Below, in pieces: positions 24,701-36,800 of a stretch of 64,000 nucleotides of DNA. The DNA comes from Kitagawia praeruptora (lineage: Eukaryota; Streptophyta; Magnoliopsida; Apiales; Apiaceae), in the NCBI GenBank assembly GCA_037693485.1, contig CM075354.1, positions 89,463,001-89,527,000 of the forward strand, given 5' to 3'. Positions within the stretch are counted from its first letter, which is position 1; every line of letters begins with the position of its first letter. Both the position numbers and the translations under genes were made by a program. The notes beneath the pieces are model-generated. The model saw only the letters and a program-made list of their open reading frames with translations. It had not been told where the DNA came from and did not search any database.

Positions 24701-25394
24701 CCTTAGATTTCACGGGGCAGTCGAGAATAAAAACTTATCCATGAAACGATTGTTGTTATCACGATCGGCACCATGCGGACGTAAGGACGTCTCTTGTAAA
24801 GCGTATTACGAAAGAAGAAGTTTCGCATTTCTTGCGTTACGAAGAAGTCAATGAACGAGGGATATAGTAGCTGAACTGGTTCGACGTATACCGAAGACTA
24901 TATAGTATCCATAGCAAGTGGTAACGACCGACGGGAGGCAACACATACGTGCTAATCAAGCCAAGGAAAATGAGGAATACCGTGCGTATTGACGATGTCT
25001 CAGACTATAGAACACGACCACAAAGTATTCACGGCCCAACGATACAAGGACTCAACACGGATACTATGAACAAGGTAGAAGAGTAACGTATAAGTAGTGG
25101 GATAGAAATTTTCATTCATAGAACAACCGATAAGGAATACAGGTCGAGGAGAGCATGCGTTGAGAAGCAACATTAAAGCGTTGGTGAGACTGCAATAGCC
25201 GTAATTTTCATGAATATTCGAACCTGGATGAAAATTAATTTTATGGGTGGATGAGAAATTTTTGCAATCACGATATGTACGAATTATTAAATGAAGATTT
25301 CGAATTGATATTACGCCTTTACGGTGCAGACGAGTGCATGTAAAAGTCATTAGTTTTTACGAAATCCATTATTTCGAATGGTCAAATTTTATGA

Positions 25395-25834
25395 GATATC
25401 AAAGGAGTATGAGGTGGGAGACTTCGTGATGCTAAAGGTATCCCCCTGAAAAGGATTGATGCGGTTTGGTAAGAAAGGGAAGCTAAGTCCGAGGTTTATT
25501 GGACCTTTTGAGATTTTGAGGCGTATATCGGGAAGTGGACCTACGAGCTAGCCTTGCCCCCAAGCTTGTAGCAAGTTCATTATGTGTTTCACGTGTCTAT
25601 GCTATGACCTTATCATACCGACTTTCGACATAGAATATGACCAGGTAAACCTGCAACTAGACTTGACCTATGTGGAATAACCCGTGGAGATCATAGATAG
25701 GAAGGAGCAGGTGCTGAGGAATAAGGTTGTCAAACTAGTAAGAGTTTTGTGGAGGAACCAGAATGTCGAGGAATTAACATGGGAACTAGAAAGCGCTATG
25801 CGTGAAAAGTACCCTCAACTGTTTTCAACCTGAT
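25395..25834 (+). pseudogene. pol: Tekay-type integrase C-terminus and chromodomain-like tail
   Basis: With frameshifts the text reads through VGDFVMLKVSP, GKLSPRFIGPFEILRR, then a damaged ALPP...VHPVFHVS-like stretch, DRKEQVLRNKVVKLVRVLW and TWELESAMREKYPQLF before the stop near 25832. This is the end of Tekay/Del pol: the integrase C-terminal GPY/F-type domain followed by the chromodomain-like tail that targets insertion to chromatin. It ends just before the polypurine tract, as expected. It is broken by at least two frameshifts and a stop, so no product is expected. Confidence 0.75.
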
Positions 25835-25852
25835 TCCGGGACGGAATCCTTT

Positions 25853-25866
25853 TAAGGAGGGGAGGC
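25853..25866 (+). other. Polypurine tract of B
   Basis: AAGGAGGGGAGGC immediately before the 3' LTR start at 25867; primes plus-strand synthesis. The same tract is seen for A on the minus strand at 33857-33870. Confidence 0.88.
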
Positions 25867-28800
25867 TGTAAGAACCCTGATTTTTGTAATATTTTTAAGA
25901 ATATAATATCATATGACATTGGGAATTTGGGACCTTTTGAGTCACCCATGTTGTTTAATGGAATTGATTATCTGAGAAATTTATGTTGTTACATTCACTG
26001 TGTAAGAAAAAGGGAAGATTGTTAAGGCAAGAGGCCTACTGCTATTAAGATTTATAAAAACTTGGGATTTGAGAATTATTAAAGTATTAAAATATTTTAA
26101 GAGACTCTGACAAGGAGTTATGGAGATTTAGGGAATTTACCCAATTAAGTACTTAAGGAATTACAAAGGAAATCTCTACACGACAAAATATTATTACGAG
26201 GAAATTAATTAAGATACACTATGAATTAAGGATTAAGTGACAACCATTGGTGGAGAAATAATAATACAAGGAAGGATATTACATGCAAGTGTCATGTAAC
26301 TAGATAGTTAGAAAAGCAAACCAAAAAGCAAAAAGCAACTAGATGAATAGTAAAAAGTGGATGCATCTTACTTTAGGAGACAATGAGGTATGGTTGGCAC
26401 CTAGGCTATTAGTAGAGTGGCAACATGTGACTTCTTTATACACACATATCAAGCATATCAATCATACACTACATTATTTTCAAACAACACAAAACAAAAA
26501 CTCTCTCCCCCCCCATTTAGAAGCTCTCGGCCGAGCCTAGCAAGGAGGAAGAAGAGAGAATTTCTCTTCAACTTCCCCTCACTCACAAATCCAAGCAAAA
26601 ATACTAGGGCTCCCTTGCATCATTATAGAGGTATGGTATTAATTTCAACCCCATCCATCCATTAGATCTTGAGTTATAAATTGTTGAAGGTTGGATGAAA
26701 ATTTACCAAAGTTGTTCATCTTTTAGATCTTGAAGGTTTAAGGTTTGTAAGGGCTCATCCAAGTGTTCTTAGAGGATATAAAGCTCACCCAAGGCCCCTA
26801 GCTACTCAAGAAGGTATAAAAACTCTCACCACTCTTAGTCATGAAGTGTTTATGGTTTATATTGTTAGATCTAAAAGTTTTAGTGCATATCTTGGTTATA
26901 AAAGTTATGGATGATGTAAATCTTGAGGATATATGTTGTTGGTGTGATTTTAAAGCTTGTACTTAGAGTATGTAACCCCATGTATGTTGTAGAGATGAGC
27001 CTTGATGATTTTAATGGTAGATATGTTGTATAAGTTGAGTTCTTGAAAGATTAAACAAAGAAGTATGCAGAATAAAAGTCTGGGAGTATGTTCTGCCTTG
27101 CAGTGGACTTTTGAACCCCTTACACTTGTCTCCCGAGAGCCTAATTTATATGGATGGAAAGATAATTGAATGTAGTTTCTAGAAATATAAGGCTCACACC
27201 CAGGAGATGTGTAGATTTTGAGTTATGGCCGGATTAGTGCAGTGTGGTTCTGGAATTCGGACTGCACTTTGTTGTCCACTTGTGAACTGAGTTAGGACCC
27301 CTTAAAATTACGAAAAGGTTATGGAAATTTGAGGATATACAGATTAAACAAGTGGAAAGGCTGTCCAAAAAGAATTGGATTAAAATATGTATTTTTCAAT
27401 TTTATAAAAATGTTGGAGCGAGGTGTGCGCAAGCGAAAAACCACTTAGGGGATTAGTTTAAAGTAGTTTTAAGAATGCTCACTTGAGTTTCGAGTTTGAG
27501 GAATAGATTTGAGTCGAATGGGTAACAGAAGTGATAATGTGACGACATGGTCATATGAGAGGGTTAGTGGTCACAAGTGGAGTCGTTAAGTTGGTCTTAC
27601 GATTTTTAAAACCTTATGATTAAGTAGCGTTGTTAAGGTACTAACGTACAAATATTGATTATGTATAGATTTCCATTCCACTTCGCGAGCCGACCACCCC
27701 AACCCCACCAAGGCAAGTTTTCCAACCCTAAGTATTTATCTTCAAAAGATTATATTCTTGATTTTACCTATGCAAGTTTACTTTTCAAAACTTATATATA
27801 AGGATTTTCACTGTTGTGTTTATAGCTTCCAAACGTATTATATGCTTATGCTTTACGAGATTATGTTGAAGTTTGAGATATATGCATATGTGTTTGTACA
27901 CCCTTGAACTTAGAATGAAAGTGTTTTCTTCGGACAACGACTCTAGCAATAGAGGTCGTAGCGGTCCAAATATACTATTGACCGGGGAGCGGTATATTGT
28001 TGTATCGTGATTAAATTGCGAAAACCCGAAGAGTCATTCGGGAAGTATCGTATACCTAAGTAATTATAATTTTTACGTTGTTAAAAATACTCAAAAATAT
28101 CTATCTTGGATTAAAAGCTTATTTTAATTAAATAATTATTTTATTAATTGTTTATATTAAATCTCAAAATATTATTTATTAATTATCGTTCATTATTTTA
28201 AAGACAAAACTAATCCAAGATACCTTTAACGTTTTCAAACTCGAACTCTTTCCCACCCAAAACATTTTCGAAAACCCCCGGTCAGGTTTTGCTTCTTGTA
28301 CGTTTTTCAAGAATTATCGGTCGACTGAGGTCGAACTTCAACTACTCGAATTTTCTATCAAAATGATTTTTTAAAAGAAAAGAAAAAGGGGACTCTGGCA
28401 GGTGTGGGAATCGTTGACGAACGATTCCCGGGATGTGTAAGCGGCCGTGAGCCAGGCGGTCCATCAATTATTATTCCGGCCCAGGTGTTGCCGAAGGATG
28501 ATTACGGATGTAGTTTTCATCGAGGGTGATTACGGATGTAGTTTTCACCCAAGGGTAGTTACGGATGTAGTTTCTATCCTTCTACTAGTAGAGAAGACCC
28601 GCGGATTGTTGGACTTGGTTGTGGCGACTGATCATCGTCAATCCTTGTCAGGTTTTTATGTTTTCTTCCAGTCCCATCCTCCACTTTGGAAAAATACTCA
28701 AACACTGCTTCTTGGGCCTAAGTACCAAGTTGCCTATAGTGTGGTTTTTGATAAGAAAAATATTAACATCATGCAGTATCTAGAACTGCAAGATTTTCTA

Positions 28801-29586
28801 TAGAGATTGGCACGTGTTAGTGCACTCTTGCAATTATTTCAAAGAATGAAATGTTTTTGAAGGAGAAACCTTCTAAGCTAATGGAAGGAAAGAGGTTTTG
28901 CATCAATGCATTCCCTGTACAGTATGTTAACCGTAGAGTATTTTACCGAAAATGATATACTAATATGTATATATTTTCAAACCTGAGATATATTGAAATG
29001 GGAACCTTATAAAGGACTCATATGTTATTCTTAAAGCTCCTTAGCGAGTATAAATGTTTTATTCAAACTCGGACATATATATTGTCGAATTATGTTTTGA
29101 AATCTGAGATATATATACCCATACAGTTGGGAACGTTTTCGAAATAAACCACATTATTATTTTTCAAAATGGCGAACTTGCTGAGCATTATGTAGCTCAT
29201 TCTTGCTTTATAAAAACTTTTCAGAAAGAGAAGAATTTGGTCAGTTAACTCCGCACCAGCAGAAGAGGAGTAGAAGATTTATCCCGAGATGACTTAGTTC
29301 CGGATAAATACTACAGAGTAAGTCTGATAGGTTTTCAACTGTAATAGTAAGACTTGTCTTCAAGTGTAGTTGTATAAGTGGAAGTGCGTAAGATTCTGGA
29401 TTGTACAGATGAATTGTAATATTTAGTGTTACTTTTGATTATCGTTTCTGAGGCTCTAACTTGTATGTGCGTAAGATTGAGGTCAAGATGGATGTATTGT
29501 TGAGTTGTAAAGTTAATACAGGCATGATATGGTTGGATGGTGATGTGACGACCTGAATCTCTGACCTCGAATTTGGGGGCGTCACA
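25867..29586 (+). repeat. Element B 3' LTR, intact
   Basis: 3720 bp, TGTAAGAACCC...GGGGGCGTCACA, uninterrupted reference for the split 5' LTR. The frame at 28447-28803 spans the site where C inserted in the other copy; it has no recognisable domain. Confidence 0.95.
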
Positions 29587-29591
29587 ATAAT
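29587..29591. repeat. TSD ATAAT, right copy, flanking element B
   Basis: Follows the 3' LTR end of B and matches 11488-11492. Confidence 0.93.
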
Positions 29592-32500
29592 GTTGCAGAA
29601 AATTTCCCAATTTGGAAGATGAACTAATACGGGAGATTGCCGCGCCAGGAGCCACAACATTTACGATGATCAGTCGCATGTCATGCTCCCCATCATTTGT
29701 TCTCTACATGTAGAAGGAAGCACCGACGGATTGCCCGCCCTCTGGAACCCCCCGGCCAACGGTTGGGCCATTGCTGGACCGGCGCCACTCGGCCACTTAC
29801 GCGTCTCCTAGTTCGAATAACATCCTTAACTCTGAAACATAAAGTTCGTCCCCCTTTTCCCAAGTATAGTACTTGTTGATAGGACTCCACAAAGTAGTCG
29901 TATCTAATTGGAAAGGAAAATTTCACCAATATTTCCCAAGCTGATGCTTGTTAATGGATATAAACTTGTTCCATCAATCTTACCCCTCGAGCGTTGAGGA
30001 GGTAACCAAACAGACTCATATCAATGTTTGAAAGAATCAAGATGTGAGTGACAAGATAGTTTAGCAAGTATAGGACCGGGCAGTCCAATAAATAACATCT
30101 CTCAAGTGAGGTCCCCTTATATATTTTTGGAAGTTGAGCGAGTATTTAAATCTTCTTATAAGATAGATTTAAATGGAAATAAAGTTTTGGGAACCTCCCC
30201 TTGATAGAAATAGTCATAAAATACTCCGAAATATTTTACACCATATCTGAAGATGAAAGATAATCTTTGAATAATATGAATTATTATAAAAAGAACTTAA
30301 AAGAATTTAAATAAATATTCCAAGAATATTTATTAAATCAATAATAATTAAGGAATATGATTAAATCATAATATTGCTCGTAAGTAATCCTCGAATAAAT
30401 ATATAGAATTATTTACTAAATAACTCTCTTCTTTAAATGAATATTCAATATAATATTCATTAATTAAATAAACTCAAATAAATATTTAAAATAATATTCA
30501 CTAAATAAATCAAACCTTAAATGAATATTTGAAAATAATATTCATTTAATAAATAATATACTAAATGAATAGCCAAATAATATTATTTTCGTAATCAAAA
30601 CTTTAAAGGAATATTCGAAGCAATATTCCTTAAGTAAATAAAACTCCAAATGAATATTTTAAAATAATATTCATCAAGTACATAAAATCTTAAATGAATA
30701 TTCAAAATAATATTCATTTAATAAATAAATCCCAAATGAATATTCAATTGATATTCATTAAACAAATAATGTTCTAAATGAATATCCAATTAATATTCAT
30801 TTAACTAATAATATTCTAAATAAATATCCAAATGATATTCATTTAGTAATCAAAACCTTAATATTCGAAATAATATTCCTTGATTAATTAGAACTTCCAA
30901 AGAATACTTTTAAAATAATATTTATCAAATGCATAAAACTTAAATGAATATCCGAAAGTGATATTCATTTAGTGAATAAAATCCCAATAAATATCAAAGT
31001 AATTATTCATTAATAATCAAGCTCTAATGAATATTCAAAAATAATATTCATTTAATATTTCTCGACTGAAATAATACTCAAATAACATTTCTCGAAAGAT
31101 TTCCAAGTATTTGATACTTTTATGGAAATATAAATAATGTTTAATAATAACATTCCTCAAAATGAATACTACTCTGTCGCTGGAATCCTTCCGGGTTTCC
31201 ACGACTATCTATATAACACAAAATACCGACTCTCGGTCTCATTTTTAAAGAATAAATATCATACGCCCTTCACTAAGGGTCCTAGCAAAACAATCCTGCT
31301 TATAACTGATAATCCATATCTAGTCTATAAGCCAATATTAATTCAGGGAACAAGTATTCCAATATACTTTGAAAACAAACATGCATGCTATGGCATATGT
31401 ATAACAACAATCATATATATTATCACAACAACAGTTCCAAGGTATTGGAAACTTGCCTGGCAATCCTGTAGGGGTAGTGTACCTCGTGTCAATCCGGTGA
31501 TCTATAAATAGTCACAATAACCGAGGTCAATCACTTAACACTTTTTAAAATGCTAAGTATAACTTAACTTAAGTCGAAACACGTTTTCGAGTTATCTTGT
31601 TAAACACCCCTTAGTGCAATTCTCTTTATTCTCGCTATGACCCGTCATTCATTCGCTACTAAGACACGTCGTCATACTTACACTTTGTATATACTTAAGT
31701 CATATAAGTTTTAAGATCGATCATTTACGAATCAAGATTGTGCCATGAGTTTTATCGCCCGTTTTCTAAGTTATAACCAAAGTCATACTTTTAAGGGGTT
31801 CGTTCGCATTTAACCTCGATTCGAACATTTTTATAAAATCGGAAAACAATCCGTTTGACATGAGATTTTCTCTCACACCTTCCTTATGATCTCTAATATT
31901 TAATTGTCAAGATTCGCCACTGAATTCATAACACTAAAGGGGTCCAATTTCAGTTACGAACTTGCTTTTACGGTTTCGAACCACTTTTACGATTTTAACC
32001 ATAACTCCTAAACCGTAAGTCCGTTGGTTTCGATTCTTGCGCCAAAACGATCTATGAATCAAGATCTACAAGTTCATGGCAGGTCCTTAACCTTGTAAGA
32101 AACTTACAGTTTCGGACATGCTCTGTTTTTAACACCTATGTAAATTTCGACATTACAACGGCTTAAAAATGAATAATCCAATTTTCAAACAACCCAGATA
32201 ATCATTCAACCAACAACCAACACTCATGGACACTATTTATCATCTTCCTCACTGTCTCAACAGGTCTTGGAGCCACAAAACATATTTTAACATTTTTATA
32301 ACACCCACATAACATACACGCTCTAAATCATGCATACAAGCCATAAAAACCATAAAATCTCATATAAAACTCAAAGGTGGGTTAAGGGTTTACCTTCTTG
32401 GAAGCTCTAGAAACATTATAAAGTGTTTATAAACACTTAACAAGCCTTAGATAGTCTTTATATAGCTTAATCCTTAAGAACAAAACAAGAAAACTAGTTA

Positions 32501-33856
32501 ATCACTTCGGAGTTACTATTCATCAGTCCAAAGAAATGCAAAAACGAGGTCCTTACCTTGCTTTTCTGGATCAGAGTCCTAAAGAAGAGTTGTAGAACAT
32601 CTAACCAGCTTTCCAAAAAGCTAAAGAACACCAAATTTCATTGAGTAATGAAGGAGATATGGCCGTTAGATAATCGGTCTAGAAACTGTCAAGCATCAGG
32701 ACAGTTTGATACTTCAACTTTGGGAGGTGATTTGCCTAGGCTATACTACTTGGATTGCTATGAAACTTTGAGCGCATATTGCCCATGGAGTGGAGAGGCT
32801 GTGGTAAAAATTTGGTGATTTTATCATGGATATAAATGGAGATATGAATTTTTCTTTAAGTTGTGTTCTTGCTTGGCAGTTTTGAAGAAATGGAGAGAAT
32901 GGAGTTTTGCTTTATGTTTTGGTGTTAATAATGCCATACACTTGCTATATAATGGATGCATCTCTTCTTAATGTGTTGTCACTCATCTATAGGTGCCACT
33001 TGTTGGCTTCTTATTGGACCATGTGTTGGCTCCACATTAAACAAGTCCATTTTTGCAAAAGTGCACTTATACCACCTAGCTTGTAGTTGACTTACAAACA
33101 TGTCACTTAGGTTTCTCCTTTTTCCACCAATCGCACTTGTTTGTCTCTTGGTTAATTGTTCGTTTCTTTGTCCGGTTATTACTCAATTTCCTTGCTTGTT
33201 CGGAGGAATAACTTATTCGTTTCTAGTTAGGGTTTTACCGAAAGCCTTCTTAATATTTATAATACTATTCTCCATCTTTCTTAATACTTCTCAAATTTAA
33301 ATTCCTTAAATCCCTTTAATAATTCCTTAAGTCTTTCAGTGTCCAGGGAAATCTTGGAGAAAATAAAAGTGCTAATTTTTTGAATCCGATATCGTTTACA
33401 TACACTTATCTCGCCCCTCGATCATGAATACGAACTCAGAAATCCGTTCTGAATGCTCCTATATAGCGTCGTCTAATAATATTCTTATTTTCCACCAAAA
33501 ACACTATTCATCCCTTATTCTCTTTTATTCCTTATATATTGTAAAAATGTCCTTGTTCTTTTTCGGGCGTTCCTTAACCCTTTCGCGGAACCACTGGACT
33601 AATAACAGATATCGATTTGGATGACATGAGAATATTTCTTCTACTTGGAATTTCCATATCTTATCTTTCTAGGAGATAGATTATTCTTATCTAGGTTGTC
33701 AACCCGTTGCATTCTTCCTAACATATAAACCTTAGAATCTATATCCATTCAACACTCATTCATTAGAACTGCTAATACCTTGTATTCAGAATCACTGTTC
33801 CTTCTTTCATCAATATATAAAAAGTTTTAATTCTACCGAAAATTCGGGTTCTTACA
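29592..33856 (-). repeat. Element A 3' LTR, main part
   Basis: Continues the LTR after B; matches 40221-44485 with about 27 visible mismatches. The inner end reads TGTAAGAACCCGAATTTTCGG on the minus strand, next to the polypurine tract. Frames such as 31137-31511 recur at 41766-42140 in the other LTR and are not genes. Confidence 0.93.
30270..31060 (-). repeat. AT-rich palindromic array in A 3' LTR
   Basis: Same type of array as in solo LTR C: repeated AAATGAATATTC and AATATTCATTTA motifs forming many small inverted repeats. Counterpart at 40900-41700. Confidence 0.8.
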
Positions 33857-36800
33857 GTCTCCCCTCCTTAAAAGGATTCCGTCCCGGAATCAGGTAGAAG
33901 ACAATTGGGGTACTTGTTGGTTAGTTTGCTTTCCAGTTTCCAAGTCAATCCTTAATCAATACCAATCCTTTTTCAGCACATCTTACTAGTGCTACGACAC
34001 ATCCTTTATCCTCTTTCATTAATCTTCACTACTTTTCGTACAACATACTATCCGGGTTATGTTCTTACCCAGTCATATACTGTTTTCCTTATTGGTATCA
34101 GTAGTGCCTCTGGTATCACTATCGCGTTGCGAATTCGGAGATAACCTCACTTGTAATTACGCATTTCCTAATCGCTTTAATCTTCGCAATCTCGATCAAT
34201 ATATGGAATTAGAGGAATTCATTGAGAGATCACTATGATCAATGAACATTCGTCCTATTGCATAGTTAGTACAGAAGGTGGCAAGCCTTTAGTACTTGAC
34301 AAGCAATTTAGACAAGCTATGGTATTCCACTTAGACTCCTATCACATAGACAGGTAGTCACGTAGCAATACCTCCCCTCCTTAAAGGGTTGTTCTTCTCA
34401 ATTTAGAAGAAGATAATTAAGGGAGAAGAAAAGAAAAGAATTTCAAAGAATTATATAAAAAAAAATCTTCATGATTGTCAAAAATATCATACTTAGAATT
34501 TACCTCTGAACTAAAGAGGTTTATTAGAGAAGAAAAATAATCGTATCCGTATCAAATACTACTTTATCGTAATCACATGTCACATGTCCTTGCTGCTCTG
34601 TCCATCATTCTATGGACCTATACTCTTGTTCGATATTAACATCACTTACTTTTGGAAAAATCCTTCAACCTCTCAGGTTCAATCTTGGATTTCTCGCTGG
34701 ACATTATTATTACTGACATTTCACGCCACGACACTGGCTCTTTCATATTCATAATACTAACACTATCAGGTTGTCCTTCCGAGAGCTCGTTAGGAAAACC
34801 CATTCATCATCCATTCATAACATTTCTTGCTTCACATTCCATAATTATTTCCCATCTTTTCTTTATCAATCACGTCCTTCTTATTGTCTAATTCTCATTC
34901 ACTTCTATTGTTTAACTCCACTGTCATCTCCTTATTGAGACACTCGTCACCTCTACTTAATAACGTCACATTTTTTTGGGGTTAAACTTTCCTTTGTTCA
35001 ACCGCCTAGATTTTTACTCCCTCAATCCATGAGTCTCTTTATTACCCAGTCAATCTATTCCAAATTCCCTTGACTTCCCTTAACCTAAAAGGGTCAATTT
35101 GTATGTCATTTATGCTTCTAATTTCCGACTTTCCATTTAGGACAATAACTTTGCCATGACAATTCCATACTTTTCTTGCTTCATTACTAGAGCTTCTCAT
35201 GAGTCCGCCTATCTGACTCTCTTATTAATTCTCAACTCTATTTCCATCTCTATCGGTCACTTGTCTTTATTTCTACTATAATCACTCGATGAACCATCAT
35301 AGCCTAATCATTTATTTCACCTATCCCGTCGTTCCAGAAATTAAACCATTCGAAATTAACCTGGATGATTTCTCTAACTTAAATTCAATTCGACATTTCC
35401 ACAGTCGTTATCATCTACCTTCTCGGAAGGATCACCATTGTTTATCGTTCACGCAGTGCTTTAATAACTAACATCATAATTGTCAATTCAAGATCCTCTA
35501 GGAAAACAAAATGATCACTATTTCCTATCCATAAGGAACGCTTCCTGAACATGACGTAGATATTACATGAAGTAGATAAAATTGCAGGAAAGCTTCCAGT
35601 ATCGTATCTGGAACAAGCTGGTGAGATTATTAATCATATGTCTCCAGTATAAGACTAGAAGCTTAGCGGTTTGCTTAATCACTTGCCAATCTCATAATTC
35701 TCTTTCTTGTTTGCACAGAATTACACCAACATAAACTTGCTTGTCATTCATCATCATGCCAATTAGCTTATCAATATCAGTATCCATCTATCTTCTGTAT
35801 TCAATCATCTTTTATTACATCATCTCTTCTTTCTCTTCCTAAAATAAAGGAGAATCGCTTGGGGAATTTGGTCTGGCCTGTCACAGAACCTTCTAATGTC
35901 GGTAATGTGCTGCAGACAAAATCAGGAATCGAATGTTTACTTCAACTATCCTTGTAGTTACCCCTTGTACAATCATCAGGGAAACGTAAATTCTTCCATC
36001 ACATTCTGACCTTCAAGGCCCTTCTCATTTTCACGCTATTTCTTTAGTATGAGCATGTATCCTTACTCTCTTGTACTTAAAGTGTCGGCCACCTCATTGG
36101 CCTTTCCTGAATATAATAATTTCTTGAAATCAATGTTTTCTGGATCTATTCCAACTCAGGGTGGAAGCATCCTCCCTTGAACTCTGCTAAATGAGGGAAA
36201 ACATATATCAGTCTTTTCCAAAAGTCATTGCTTCCACCTTTCTGGTGTGATTTTTTTTACTACAGGTACTCCCAATCATACCTAGGATATTTCCTTACTT
36301 AGTCCTTTCTTATTTTAGGATGATCTCAACCTTATTGGTTCAATCCATACTTTCTCATGGTTCCACACATGCTTCATCTAGCCTTGTTGTTACTATGTCA
36401 TACATTCCTGACCAAACTTCCCTTTTGAAGTTCAGAACATTACCTCTTCCCTTATAAGGTTCCTTAGGTCATCCTCATCATTCCTCCTGTATCTTCTGGG
36501 TACAGGGTATATCAAACATCATCAATTAATTCTATAACAATTCTGTCTATGTACTTTTCGAGACTCCTTTCAACAAATTCTTACAGGTTATTGATACCTT
36601 GGTCGATTCAACTTATATTGTCTGATTTCACAATGTCTTTATTAGGGGTGATGCTATCCTTTGTGCATCCCCCAGGGTTCATCTTAATTTATGGATATTC
36701 TATCCCCGATTCTATTTTCAAGGAATAATTACATCCTAAAATTGGCAATCAATTCCTATATCCTTAATAAAGGTTTCTTTTCAATCACTCTCATCTCCAT

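Larger units (their letters stand above)
19976..25866 (+). pseudogene. Degenerate gag-pol internal region of B
   Basis: About 5.9 kb between the LTRs with no frame longer than about 115 codons that looks like a protein. Fragments of integrase can be sensed near 24640-24720 (a DGQ-like stretch, then a CALDF-like stretch as in Tekay integrases), and the C-terminus is clearer at 25395-25834. Multiple stops and frameshifts make gag, protease, RT and RNase H unreadable by eye. The LTRs look much younger than this coding region. Confidence 0.7.
11493..29586 (+). mobile_element. Tekay/Del-like chromovirus B, complete with two LTRs
   Basis: Plus-strand Gypsy element inserted in the 3' LTR of A. The 5' LTR is 11493-14241 plus 19006-19975 (3719 bp), split by solo LTR C. 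The internal region is 19976-25866 (5891 bp). The 3' LTR is 25867-29586 (3720 bp). PBS at 19980 and polypurine tract before 25867. By eye about 17 mismatches separate the LTRs (about 0.5%). Near the 3' end of the internal part the Tekay-type pol C-terminus can still be read. No long ORF survives, and a MITE sits at 21472-21754. Confidence 0.92.

Noticed and set aside
28447..28803. A 118-codon ORF that also appears in two halves at 14072 and 19004
   Set aside because: It is LTR sequence of B; the halves are the same LTR split by solo LTR C. There is no recognisable domain.
31137..31511. A 124-codon ORF duplicated at 41766
   Set aside because: LTR-internal in element A, duplicated with the LTR. 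Composition is AT-driven and no domain is seen.
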